This document shows, one piece after another, positions 32,557 through 38,397 of a DNA stretch of 38,397 bases (within the stretch, counting starts at the first letter, position 1; each line of letters begins with the position of its first letter). Made by a program: the position numbers and the translations under genes. The notes under the pieces are model-generated. The model saw nothing but the letters and a program-made list of their open reading frames with translations. It was not told the origin of the DNA and made no database searches. The stretch comes from a virus. Where the stretch lies: the IMG/VR virus record IMGVR_UViG_3300009414_000027, positions 1 through 38,397 of that record. The stretch is one strand, 5' to 3'.

Positions 32557-32688
32557 TTAGTCATTATCATATTCGTCACGGTATCTACTTCTTCCTTCTA
32601 ACACATCAAAGCCAAATCCCCTATACTCCAATTCACAAGAATAGAAAAATTTGCTGATATCGTGCAGATGCTTTTTTCTTGCACTCAT
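32557..32688 (-). CDS. 43-residue early ORF
   Basis: A short ORF that exactly fills the gap between two operon genes. It starts in an ATGA overlap with the annealing-protein stop and ends 12 bases before the SSB-like start. The protein is MSARKKHLHDISKFFYSCEL then EYRGFGFDVLEGRSRYRDEYDND: a basic N-terminus and acidic, Tyr-rich end. The overlap and absence of spare sequence support it being translated; no function is known. Confidence 0.6.
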   Translation of the reverse strand: MSARKKHLHDISKFFYSCELEYRGFGFDVLEGRSRYRDEYDND

Positions 32689-33542
32689 TTGGAAGTACCC
32701 CTCACTTCATCTGGAAATCTGTTCAGATTTTTCTCTAGGGCCTTGTCGAATTCAATCTTGAGTTCTGGAAACTGCTTGCCCATGATATCTATGTTGTCCT
32801 TTTCTGCACGGTACAGGGATCGAAATTTCTTCATAGCTTCATCATCAGTGCCATCGCTAAGAATTGCATCTGAAATTTCATTGTAGTCCTCAAGAAATTT
32901 GGAAGCCCAAGCCTCATCAAAAACCTTCCCGTTTTTAGTCAGGACTTGGGTCAGTTCTTGCCCGTCTCCAGCCACGATGTGGCTGTCGGAAACCTCTGTG
33001 ACCAGAATTTCTTTTTTGAAATCTGACTGGTCAGTTTTCTTTTCAGCCTTCTTCGGTTTCTTCTTTTTCGATGGTTCTGGATTTGGTGCTTCTGCTTTCT
33101 CGTTGATAGCGTGGTCCACTTCCTCAAAGCTTGCATAACTTCCACCGCTTAGGCCGCAAGCTGCGAGTGACCGGCCAATCGAACTTGTCAAGCAGTTTTC
33201 AACCGCACTGGTCTTATTAACCATGCCAGCGCCACGGAACTCTTCAGCAAAATCGTTAGCAAGTTGTCGCCACGAGCCATCCACAAAGACGCTGATTACC
33301 GTTTCCGTCATAACTTTTGTTTCGTCCGCTTGATGGATGGTTGAAATTATTTTTCCTCTTTCTCCATAAGCTTCACGAAAAGCCTGCACACGAACATGGA
33401 CCTCAGCGTAATATTTTCCTCTGATGTTAACTTTGTCATCATCGCTCAGGGTGGACATATTCTTCACTGCGTCTTTCAGCGGGTCGTCTATCTTCTTCAG
33501 TAGGGTTTCAACCAAAGTTGTCGGTTTTGTTTCTTTGCTCAC
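32685..33542 (-). CDS. Putative ssDNA-annealing recombination protein (ERF-like)
   Basis: A 285-residue protein. The core (residues 40-145) reads YYAEVHVRVQAFREAYGERG, then VISVFVDGSWRQLANDFAEEFRG and ENCLTSSIGRSLAACGLSGG, with YASFEEV. The 'E-N-C/A-x-T-S-(A/S)-x-G-R-(A/S)-L-A' motif is typical of ERF/Rad52-type annealing proteins of phages. A Lys-rich linker (PSKKKKPKKAEKK) and an acidic helical C-domain follow. These proteins pair complementary single strands after a 5'-3' exonuclease, here perhaps the nuclease at 33730. GTG start is overlapped by the upstream stop (GTGA) with GGAGGAAG before it. Family assignment is from pattern, moderately sure. Confidence 0.55.
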   Translation of the reverse strand: MSKETKPTTLVETLLKKIDDPLKDAVKNMSTLSDDDKVNIRGKYYAEVHVRVQAFREAYGERGKIISTIHQADETKVMTETVISVFVDGSWRQLANDFAEEFRGAGMVNKTSAVENCLTSSIGRSLAACGLSGGSYASFEEVDHAINEKAEAPNPEPSKKKKPKKAEKKTDQSDFKKEILVTEVSDSHIVAGDGQELTQVLTKNGKVFDEAWASKFLEDYNEISDAILSDGTDDEAMKKFRSLYRAEKDNIDIMGKQFPELKIEFDKALEKNLNRFPDEVRGTSK

Positions 33543-33760
33543 GAATCTTCCTCCTCAACCAGAACTGGTTTCATTTCAAATGGCTCATTAATAATTACTA
33601 TTTCCGAGATCACGTTGGCTCCACGATAGGCTCGCGAGACCCAACCCTTCGCATCTTCATCGTCTTTGAAAGGCCCGAATCCACACGTTAAAGCAAGGTG
33701 TGAATTAGGGTCTCCGTATTTTATGACGGCTATGTAGCATCCTTCGAATTCTTCGTCCAT
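33539..33760 (-). CDS. 73-residue early protein, unknown function
   Basis: A small acidic protein: EEFEGCYIAVIKYGDPNSHL, GFGPFKDDEDAKGWVSRAYR, then ISEIVIINEPFEMKPVLVEEE. It looks like a compact alpha/beta fold. The start has GGAGGGGAACA and lies inside the upstream nuclease gene (31-base overlap); its stop overlaps the next GTG, so it is firmly within the recombination operon. No known family recognised. Confidence 0.7.
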   Translation of the reverse strand: MDEEFEGCYIAVIKYGDPNSHLALTCGFGPFKDDEDAKGWVSRAYRGANVISEIVIINEPFEMKPVLVEEEDS

Positions 33761-34680
33761 TGTTCCCCTCCTTCGGAGTTTTTAACTTCCTCCTGATACT
33801 GGCTGCAAAAATTAGAAACAGGGCAGTAAGCCTTGCAGCGTGTGGCTTCTCCCTTGATAAAAACTATGCTGATATCTTTATGAATTTTTTCTGGTACGTT
33901 TTTCTTTATCCATTCATTCGCTTCTTCTTCGGACGGCAATCTTCGCATTGCGCTCTTCCGTCCTTTCTTTGTGACGCGGAACTCGTCTGGCTTCATCCAG
34001 CGTTCTTCGTCAGTACAGACTGGCATTACCCTTATTCCCATTTCCACTGCGATGTCGGTTTCTTTGTGAAGTGCAACCCTGTCAGTAAGGAACTTCTCAG
34101 TTTTCTCTGTTTCCCAAATTTCAACTGGCAAGGTTGCAATGGGACACTCAGGATAGGGCGATCCGCTTCGTTCAAATTCCCAACGATTCCAGTCCCTGCA
34201 CAAACAAATAATATTTAACTGGTCTATTTTCTTTCCTGTGGATTTCTCGTAGAGATACTTATAGCAATTGAGTTGGGAGACCCATTCACTTTTAATACCG
34301 TTCTTGATTGCGTTCTTGACGGTATAGGAACTGGTTACCTTCCAGTCTTCAAGTTTCTTTTCGGGTACGTTGAGATTGTCAATCTGTCCACTTACCTTCT
34401 TTCCAAGAATATCCACAGTGAACCTCTGCTCAGTGAGGTTGTCCGTGTAGTTTTCGTTGGCTCTTTCTATTACAGCATGAATGCCACTGCCGAGTAGTTT
34501 CCAGATTTCGTCTGAATAATCAATTGTAATCTCTGGCCTGTACATTTCCTTGAGGACTCGCTGCTGTGGTGGGGTGATAAGCCCAGTGATGGAAAAATCA
34601 CTATCCCCCTTGCTGTACTTGTCATTGTGATAAGCGCGGATAATCTCGCTAGGCACGTTAAATTTATTCGTAAACTTCAT
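33730..34680 (-). CDS. PD-(D/E)XK nuclease, Cas4/RecB-like
   Basis: A 316-residue protein with the RecB-family nuclease motifs in order: H in KLLGSGIHAVIE (about residue 68), D in KKVSGQIDNLNV, D-x-K in KLEDWKVTS, and Q-x3-Y in SQLNCYKYLYE. C-terminal cysteines CKAYCPVSNFC resemble the Fe-S cluster cysteines of Cas4 and AddB nucleases. Such enzymes resect DNA ends for recombination. It starts in an ATGA overlap with the coiled-coil gene upstream, and the annealing-protein candidate lies just downstream, giving an exonuclease-plus-annealase pair as in lambda Red, from a different family. No CRISPR array is near. An N-terminal fourth cysteine is not obvious. Confidence 0.75.
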   Translation of the reverse strand: MKFTNKFNVPSEIIRAYHNDKYSKGDSDFSITGLITPPQQRVLKEMYRPEITIDYSDEIWKLLGSGIHAVIERANENYTDNLTEQRFTVDILGKKVSGQIDNLNVPEKKLEDWKVTSSYTVKNAIKNGIKSEWVSQLNCYKYLYEKSTGKKIDQLNIICLCRDWNRWEFERSGSPYPECPIATLPVEIWETEKTEKFLTDRVALHKETDIAVEMGIRVMPVCTDEERWMKPDEFRVTKKGRKSAMRRLPSEEEANEWIKKNVPEKIHKDISIVFIKGEATRCKAYCPVSNFCSQYQEEVKNSEGGEQWTKNSKDAT

Positions 34681-34910
34681 TCGGGTAAAAACCTTTTAAT
34701 TGACTTACCCTGATCCCACTCTTCAAGGTCTTTTTTTAACTTTTTATTTTCTGATTTCAATGATTCCATCTTTCTCTCTTCCTCAATCCGTTTTTTTCTT
34801 TCTGCTGCATACTTTTTTTTAAGTGCTTCCACTTGCTTATCAAGATCAGCTTGTTGCCTCTCTTCGTTGTTGACCTGATGCCAAGCATCAGAGTTGTCTT
34901 CAATGGTCAT
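34677..34910 (-). CDS. Small coiled-coil protein
   Basis: A 77-residue protein that is almost one Lys/Glu-rich coiled coil (QVEALKKKYAAERKKRIEEE; MESLKSENKKLKKDLEEW). Its start overlaps the end of the 512-residue gene by 11 bases and its stop overlaps the nuclease start, so it is translated with both. It could be a partner or spacer for the nuclease. No sequence family can be named, since coiled coils look alike. Confidence 0.7.
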   Translation of the reverse strand: MTIEDNSDAWHQVNNEERQQADLDKQVEALKKKYAAERKKRIEEERKMESLKSENKKLKKDLEEWDQGKSIKRFLPE

Positions 34911-36438
34911 AGTTTTCTCTCCTGATCACTTTGTTATCGATGTCTTTTCCATCTGTCAGTACATGGGGCTTCATTCCCTTTATCCAAGCATCCCGAACAA
35001 ATACAACCCGACTGCCCCTTGGTTTTCGTGCGTGTTCTCCCTGATAGTATTTTTCGTGGGTAAGTGTTCTGAAATGAAAACGCCTGTATCCGCCTGCTCT
35101 GGATGTGAACGACCGCTTGGGTCCTTTCAAATTAAATATTACTGGTCTACTTTTCTTTTTGCTCGGCATTTCCCGAAGTGACATCGGTATTCCGCCATGC
35201 CCGTTCCTCTTTTTGAGAGGCACTCCCTCGATCAGAACTTCGTCTCCCAAGGCTTGGATGTACACTAAAACGGATGTAACCAGTCTGGTTATTTCACAGA
35301 GTTCTTCTACTGGGCTTTTGTCACCTAGGAACATCTCTTTGCTCGCGTTGCCCTGACCTTCCAGAATTAAATTCATAACTTCATCATCGATTTCCTTGTC
35401 TCCGCGCCCGTAATTAGCAGTTTTTTGTAACTGGTCAGGAGACACGGAAATTGCACCAGTAGATTCGTTGCCATCAAAAACAATTGACACTCTTTTGTCG
35501 TTGTTTTTGATGTCGTCCTTTGGCGATAATTTAAGGTCAGGATGTCCTCTCATAATTTTTTCCTGCAAATTAAGATGCAGTTGATAATATCTTCCAAGTG
35601 CCTCTTTCTGAGTAATCCATTCTACTTTTTCTTCTTCTTCTCCAGATAACCCCAGTGAATGAAGTTCTTTGTCGGTTATCGTAATTGCCCCTCCTTCCAC
35701 CTGATACTGGACTCCCATCCTTCCAGAATTCCAAGGAATTAGTTCGTTGTCTCCTCTCACGCAACCTAGGAGGTTTATCAAATGGCAATACCATCGAAAA
35801 ACCGTTTCCGATCTTGAGGAATAAGAAAAAAGTAAACTGTTCATGGGTTTGCCGTCACGCATAAAATCATTGGGTATCATCAGAAGAAAGCTTGGAGTGT
35901 CATTCAAAAGCTTGAATCCGTCAGTTTGGTAGTCGGCATCCATGATGCTGTGGAGCAGTTCTGCGGACTCAGGAAATATTATATTTTTGGGGGTTGAGTT
36001 CAAGTAATGGTTTTCGATTTGCAGTTTTATTTTTTGATTGTCAATTTCAGTATCAGAGAAAAAATCACTATAACCAGAACTTGTTTTATTAATATCCTCC
36101 AGACTGATGGGTATATTATTGGTGTCGTCCAGTTTTGCCACCTTAGACCGATTGTCCCCACTTCCAAGCAAAGCAATTCTGCTTGAGGATGTGGTGTCAG
36201 CATCTGACAGTCCCTGCACTACCTCGCCCGTGTTCCACTTGTTTGCTCCAGTCTGATGGGCGCACGAAATTTGCTCAACCAGAAAGCACATCAAGTTCCA
36301 CGGGTCTAGGTTTGCATGACTGCGCGAAACTGGATGCCACAATTCTGGTTCGTGTTTAGCTGATTTTTTTACTGTCTTAGCCAGAGAACTGCGGTGTGAA
36401 TTGGGTTTGACCCACCTCCAAGGGCGGTAATTTTTCAC
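34900..36438 (-). CDS. 512-residue early protein, weakly AcrVA2-like C-terminus
   Basis: A large early protein of unknown function, starting at GTG with GGAG 13 bases upstream. The middle holds LLMIPNDFMRDGKPMNSLLF and VFRWYCHLINLLGCVRGDN. The C-terminal 170 residues read CEITRLVTSVLVYIQALGDE, then RNGHGGIPMSLREM, SRPVIFNLKG, AGGYRRFHFRTLTHEKYYQG, and SRVVFVRDAWI. That order, a helix, a Pro-rich linker, a beta segment and a (G/H)xRRxHxR...W(V/I) end, resembles the AcrVA2-like family known from phages, which includes a Cas12a inhibitor. Most family members have no shown anti-CRISPR role. I regard the match as tentative; it is longer than AcrVA2 (about 320 residues). Confidence 0.5.
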   Translation of the reverse strand: MKNYRPWRWVKPNSHRSSLAKTVKKSAKHEPELWHPVSRSHANLDPWNLMCFLVEQISCAHQTGANKWNTGEVVQGLSDADTTSSSRIALLGSGDNRSKVAKLDDTNNIPISLEDINKTSSGYSDFFSDTEIDNQKIKLQIENHYLNSTPKNIIFPESAELLHSIMDADYQTDGFKLLNDTPSFLLMIPNDFMRDGKPMNSLLFSYSSRSETVFRWYCHLINLLGCVRGDNELIPWNSGRMGVQYQVEGGAITITDKELHSLGLSGEEEEKVEWITQKEALGRYYQLHLNLQEKIMRGHPDLKLSPKDDIKNNDKRVSIVFDGNESTGAISVSPDQLQKTANYGRGDKEIDDEVMNLILEGQGNASKEMFLGDKSPVEELCEITRLVTSVLVYIQALGDEVLIEGVPLKKRNGHGGIPMSLREMPSKKKSRPVIFNLKGPKRSFTSRAGGYRRFHFRTLTHEKYYQGEHARKPRGSRVVFVRDAWIKGMKPHVLTDGKDIDNKVIRRENYDH

Positions 36439-36439
36439 T

Positions 36440-36685
36440 TTATTTTATTCTCCAAATCCCCACACCTTCTGGAAGCTGCCTGATGGTGAATTTTTTAGAA
36501 GGATTTTTGTGCGTGTATCTCAGTACAAAATTTCTTATAATTTTCACTTCCTGTCCGATCTGATTCTTCGGAATAGGAACCAGTACATGGTCACCTGATC
36601 CAAGCTCATCCAGATCGAGCGGATATTTTCTAGGCTTTCCTTTCGTTTCTGGAATAGGAACACCGCTCACTACTTCAAGCTTCAT
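36440..36685 (-). CDS. Small conserved early protein, unknown function
   Basis: An 81-residue protein from the ATG at 36685, with AAGGAGG seven bases before it; an upstream start at 36709 is less likely. It begins MKLEVVSGVPIPETKGKPRK, with SGDHVLVPIP in the middle and IRNFVLRYTHKNPSKKFTIR then GVGIWRIK at the end. This pattern (VRNFVxRYxxKNPxKKFxxR) is common among small phage proteins beside recombination genes. Basic and beta-rich, possibly DNA-binding; unproven. Confidence 0.7.
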   Translation of the reverse strand: MKLEVVSGVPIPETKGKPRKYPLDLDELGSGDHVLVPIPKNQIGQEVKIIRNFVLRYTHKNPSKKFTIRQLPEGVGIWRIK

Positions 36686-36902
36686 TTTGTGCCTCCTTAT
36701 GATTCTCAATTTTTCTTGAATCCAGTTCCTTTTTCAATTTCCCGATTCTGTTTATCCTAGCTGGAATAACCTTTGTAAAATTGCAGGCATTGCAGCACCT
36801 TCCCTCTTGAACGGGCAGGGAATTGTTTCCTTGGGTCCAGTAGATTTTTCCCTTATCGTCACGGTCTGGGAGGATTGGTTTTTTACATATTACACAATTC
36901 AT
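36675..36902 (-). CDS. Small zinc-binding protein (two Cys pairs)
   Basis: A 75-residue protein with CVICKKPILPDRD, then YWTQGNNSLPVQEGRCCNAC and NFTKVIPARI. The Cys pairs CxxC and CCxxC would hold one zinc, and the NxFxKVxPARI ending of the domain is shared by many phage proteins of unknown role. The last part, RIGKLKKELDSRK, repeats the N-terminus of the gene at 30160, and a short acidic tail follows. GGGGGAT precedes the ATG. It overlaps the next gene by 11 bases. Confidence 0.75.
   Translation of the reverse strand: MNCVICKKPILPDRDDKGKIYWTQGNNSLPVQEGRCCNACNFTKVIPARINRIGKLKKELDSRKIENHKEAQNEA
36718..36751. repeat. 34-bp direct repeat, copy 2
   Basis: Second copy of the repeat at 30491, lying in the C-terminal part of the zinc-protein gene. 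Here it encodes the last conserved segment before an unrelated acidic tail. Confidence 0.9.
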
Positions 36903-36911
36903 ATTATCCCC

Positions 36912-37097
36912 CTAAGTTTTTGACCATTCGCAGATTTCAACGGTGAGCCTTCTGTCTTTACATAGAACAGTTACTTCGCTTTTGCTGAGTTCAGAACCGA
37001 TGTCGTGGGTTGTGAGATTGACTAGGCCGATTACCAAGTATCCTTGGTGTTCGTTGCCTAGCATGGGTTTTTGAGCCAATAAAATCTTGGCTTTCAT
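36912..37097 (-). CDS. 61-residue first gene of the minus-strand operon
   Basis: A small protein (MKAKILLAQKPMLGNEHQGY, then LVIGLVNLTTHDIGSELSKS, EVTVLCKDRRLTVEICEW) with beta-strand pattern. It has a near-perfect AAGGAGG site and follows a strong sigma70-type promoter by about 30 bases, so it is likely among the first proteins made. No family recognised. Confidence 0.7.
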   Translation of the reverse strand: MKAKILLAQKPMLGNEHQGYLVIGLVNLTTHDIGSELSKSEVTVLCKDRRLTVEICEWSKT

Positions 37098-37135
37098 ATA
37101 GATGCCTCCTTGATGATTTCGATGGGGTGGTGCTG

Positions 37136-37164
37136 ATTATAAAAGAGTTGGTTGGTGGTGACAA
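37136..37164 (-). promoter_or_regulatory. Near-consensus sigma70 promoter for the early minus-strand operon
   Basis: On the minus strand TTGTCA (37164-37159), a 17-base spacer and TATAAT (37141-37136): five of six and six of six matches with ideal spacing. The start would be near 37129, giving a leader of about 30 bases with AAGGAGG before the ATG at 37097. This is the best host-type promoter seen in the window. Confidence 0.85.
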
Positions 37165-37181
37165 GCATGAGACACAGATGG

Positions 37182-37210
37182 TTGATGGAGCTTTTTTCTG
37201 GTGCTAGACT
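37182..37210 (+). promoter_or_regulatory. Weak divergent promoter candidate
   Basis: TTGATG (37182-37187), 17 bases, TAGACT (37205-37210): four of six matches in each box. The predicted start falls at about 37217, on the ATG of the next gene, which has no ribosome site, so the message could be leaderless. Confidence 0.35.
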
Positions 37211-37216
37211 TGGGCA

Positions 37217-37489
37217 ATGAATTTCACGGCACTCAAAATTAATTCGGCTATTCTCAAGCAGGCAATCAGAGATGTTGGAAGTAGTGATTCTGAGCTAAAG
37301 AAAAATGGACTAGAATATTTTCTTTCTGATGACTTCCTGAAAATTTCACAGGAGCTTGGCATCGATTCAGGTGGTGCAAGAAAAAATGTTCTGAGAATTT
37401 TAGAATATCCTCAGGTCTCAAGGAAAAGAATTTCAGACTGGATGGCGCGTATGGTGGACAAGAGAATCACAAGGAAAGCAAATGGCTAG
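37217..37489 (+). CDS. 90-residue basic helical protein, unknown function
   Basis: A protein that begins MNFTALKINSAILKQAIRDV and continues SDSELKKNGLEYFLSDDFLK, ELGIDSGGARKNVLRILEYP, RKRISDWMARMVDKRITRK. It is all helix, and GIDSGGARKNVLRIL could be the second part of a helix-turn-helix; DNA binding is possible. First gene on the rightward arm next to the divergent promoters, so a regulator is plausible. No Shine-Dalgarno is seen before the ATG. Confidence 0.6.
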   Translation: MNFTALKINSAILKQAIRDVGSSDSELKKNGLEYFLSDDFLKISQELGIDSGGARKNVLRILEYPQVSRKRISDWMARMVDKRITRKANG

Positions 37490-37922
37490 CATAGGTGGTT
37501 TGATTTTCTTGCACACTCCCCCCAAGCACGGGGAAATTATCAAACCGATCAGAAGGATATTGAGCGTCAAGGTTTGTTTGGGGTGCGGAATCGAGAGTCC
37601 CAGTCTGGGGAAAAATAAATTTTGCAATGCCCTGTGCCTCAAAAAATACCGAACACTCAAACGCAAGAAGCCCCTGTCTGTTGGCAAGATCAACGTAGGG
37701 TTAGATGAGGACATTTACACGCCACCCACACATCTTGGATCGTTTCCGCACGATCTGAAACAAGCACTTGAGTGGGCAATTTATCAGAATGATATCAACG
37801 AGGAATCTTTCTGCCACGACCCACAGCTTGCTGAGTATCACGATTTTGTGAATGACAGCTTCCGCGAGAGGCGCATGATCAGGAAAATTTCGAAATTTAT
37901 TTCATCTTTAGAAGAGGTATAA
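37482..37922 (+). CDS. Zinc-ribbon protein, unknown function
   Basis: A 146-residue protein overlapping the upstream gene by eight bases. A Cys4 cluster, CLGCGIESPSLGKNKFCNAL and CLKKYR (CxxC...CxxxC), forms a probable zinc knuckle at about residues 32-54, flanked by basic residues. The C-terminal part is helical (HDLKQALEWAIYQNDINEES, DFVNDSFRERRMIRKISKF). It precedes the primase gene and may bind DNA or RNA. Function unknown. Confidence 0.65.
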   Translation: MASIGGLIFLHTPPKHGEIIKPIRRILSVKVCLGCGIESPSLGKNKFCNALCLKKYRTLKRKKPLSVGKINVGLDEDIYTPPTHLGSFPHDLKQALEWAIYQNDINEESFCHDPQLAEYHDFVNDSFRERRMIRKISKFISSLEEV

Positions 37923-37944
37923 GAATTATATAATAATAATCTTA

Positions 37945-37973
37945 TACTAAGTCTTAGTTAGAACTACTTAGTA
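37945..37973 (+). promoter_or_regulatory. Inverted repeat before the primase gene (possible operator)
   Basis: TACTAAGT (37945-37952) and ACTTAGTA (37966-37973) are exact inverted copies around a 13-base centre, and a smaller dyad CTAAG-T-CTTAG sits inside. The surrounding 70 bases are very AT-rich (TTATATAATAATAATC). It could be an operator, promoter element or leader structure in the gap of 70 bases. Confidence 0.4.
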
Positions 37974-37992
37974 AGAACTATGAGGAGGACCA

Positions 37993-38397
37993 ATGCAAAT
38001 CCAAGAACGAGAGAAGAGAGAATTTTTTTTAGCACATATCGAAAAACAGCCACCTACCCAAGGACTTCCAATCGGGCAATTCAAAATCAGCTGTCCAGAT
38101 TGCCAGTCCCAGAGAAAAAACAAAGCCGACAGGCCCTTGTCGGTGAAGATCGAAAGCGACAGATTGGTTTTCCACTGCCACCACTGCGGTGAGCGCGGGT
38201 CTGTATTTACCAATAAGACCATAAATTTCAACAACTTGGAGCGTCCTGTTAAGGCTGCCCCAAATATAAAAAATATTCCTCCCAACCACCTGTCTGGACA
38301 GGCAGCTGATTGGTTGAAGCAACGCGGGATCGACCCAGTCATTGCTGATAAGGCTGGCGCAATCCTCAACCAAAAGAATAATAAACCAGTAATAGGT
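37993..38397 (+). CDS. Primase-helicase, T7 gp4-like (3' partial)
   Basis: The reading frame starts at ATG 37993 with GAGGAGG seven bases before it and stays open to the end of the window (135 codons seen). After a helix (QERE, then KREFFLAHIEKQ) comes KISCPDCQSQRKNKADRPLS and RLVFHCHHCGERGS, a CxxC...CxxC zinc ribbon typical of phage primase N-termini, which reads the DNA template for RNA primer start. Then QAADWLKQRGIDPVIADKAG, the usual link to the Toprim domain. The Toprim and helicase parts would lie beyond the window. It could be a primase alone. Confidence 0.8.
   Translation, partial: MQIQEREKREFFLAHIEKQPPTQGLPIGQFKISCPDCQSQRKNKADRPLSVKIESDRLVFHCHHCGERGSVFTNKTINFNNLERPVKAAPNIKNIPPNHLSGQAADWLKQRGIDPVIADKAGAILNQKNNKPVIG

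Noticed and set aside
33730-34680. Cas4-like nuclease as part of a CRISPR system
   Set aside because: No cas1, cas2 or repeat-spacer array is present; phage recombination context explains it better.
30491-36751. 34-bp direct repeat as phage attachment sites
   Set aside because: It lies within coding sequence of two genes, and no integrase or repressor is seen in the window.

Overview
The window looks like a large contiguous piece of a lytic, tailed-phage genome, most probably a marine podovirus. There are no host genes, tRNAs, rRNAs, integrase, transposase or CRISPR array. Genes are packed tightly, often with ATGA or TAATG overlaps. The podovirus reading rests on three things: a chain of T7-style internal-virion (ejection) genes instead of a tape measure, a very large ejection-type polyvalent protein, and the zinc-binding start of a T7 gp4-like primase-helicase at the right edge. 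Terminase, portal, capsid and DNA polymerase are not present, so both ends are incomplete. The family placement is inference from gene content.

Layout. (1) 1-8551, plus strand: host-interaction and lysis block. It holds the 3' part of a tail fibre with an S74 chaperone domain, a 2-oxoglutarate/Fe(II) oxygenase, two nucleases (Holliday-junction-resolvase-like and SNase-like), a 3-TM holin, two proteins with Sec signal peptides (one Asn/Thr-rich, one NIDO/Cys-repeat/acidic), a membrane-anchored coiled coil and a T4-type endolysin. (2) 8552-30204, plus strand: virion structural and DNA-ejection block. It holds a tail or neck protein, a HExxH protein, two paralogous proteins with an internal twin-arginine motif, a gly/ala/pro-rich protein, gp13-, gp14- and gp15-like proteins, and a 2733-residue polyvalent protein. 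(3) 30160-37097, minus strand: early DNA-metabolism block. From its promoter end it has small conserved proteins, a 512-residue protein weakly resembling AcrVA2, a coiled coil, a Cas4/RecB-like nuclease, a putative annealing protein, an SSB-like protein and small ORFs. It ends at two tandem intrinsic terminators, beyond which lie a Mom-like DNA-modification gene and one conserved gene. (4) 37217-38397, plus strand: two small genes and the start of the primase-helicase.

The two arms diverge from 37098-37216, which holds a near-consensus sigma70 promoter facing left. They converge at 30160-30204, where the coding regions overlap by 45 bases. Inferred roles: the early arm replicates, recombines and protects phage DNA; the late arm builds the fibre and ejection machinery and lyses the cell.

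The most notable points are these. The Mom-like gene is open upstream of its first ATG but has no canonical start there, and it sits behind duplicated terminators. Two exported, cysteine-containing proteins lie inside the lysis block. Twin-arginine motifs occur inside two ejection-region paralogs. Two separate HExxH motifs, and a possible HhH-GPD-like module, occur in ejection-region proteins.
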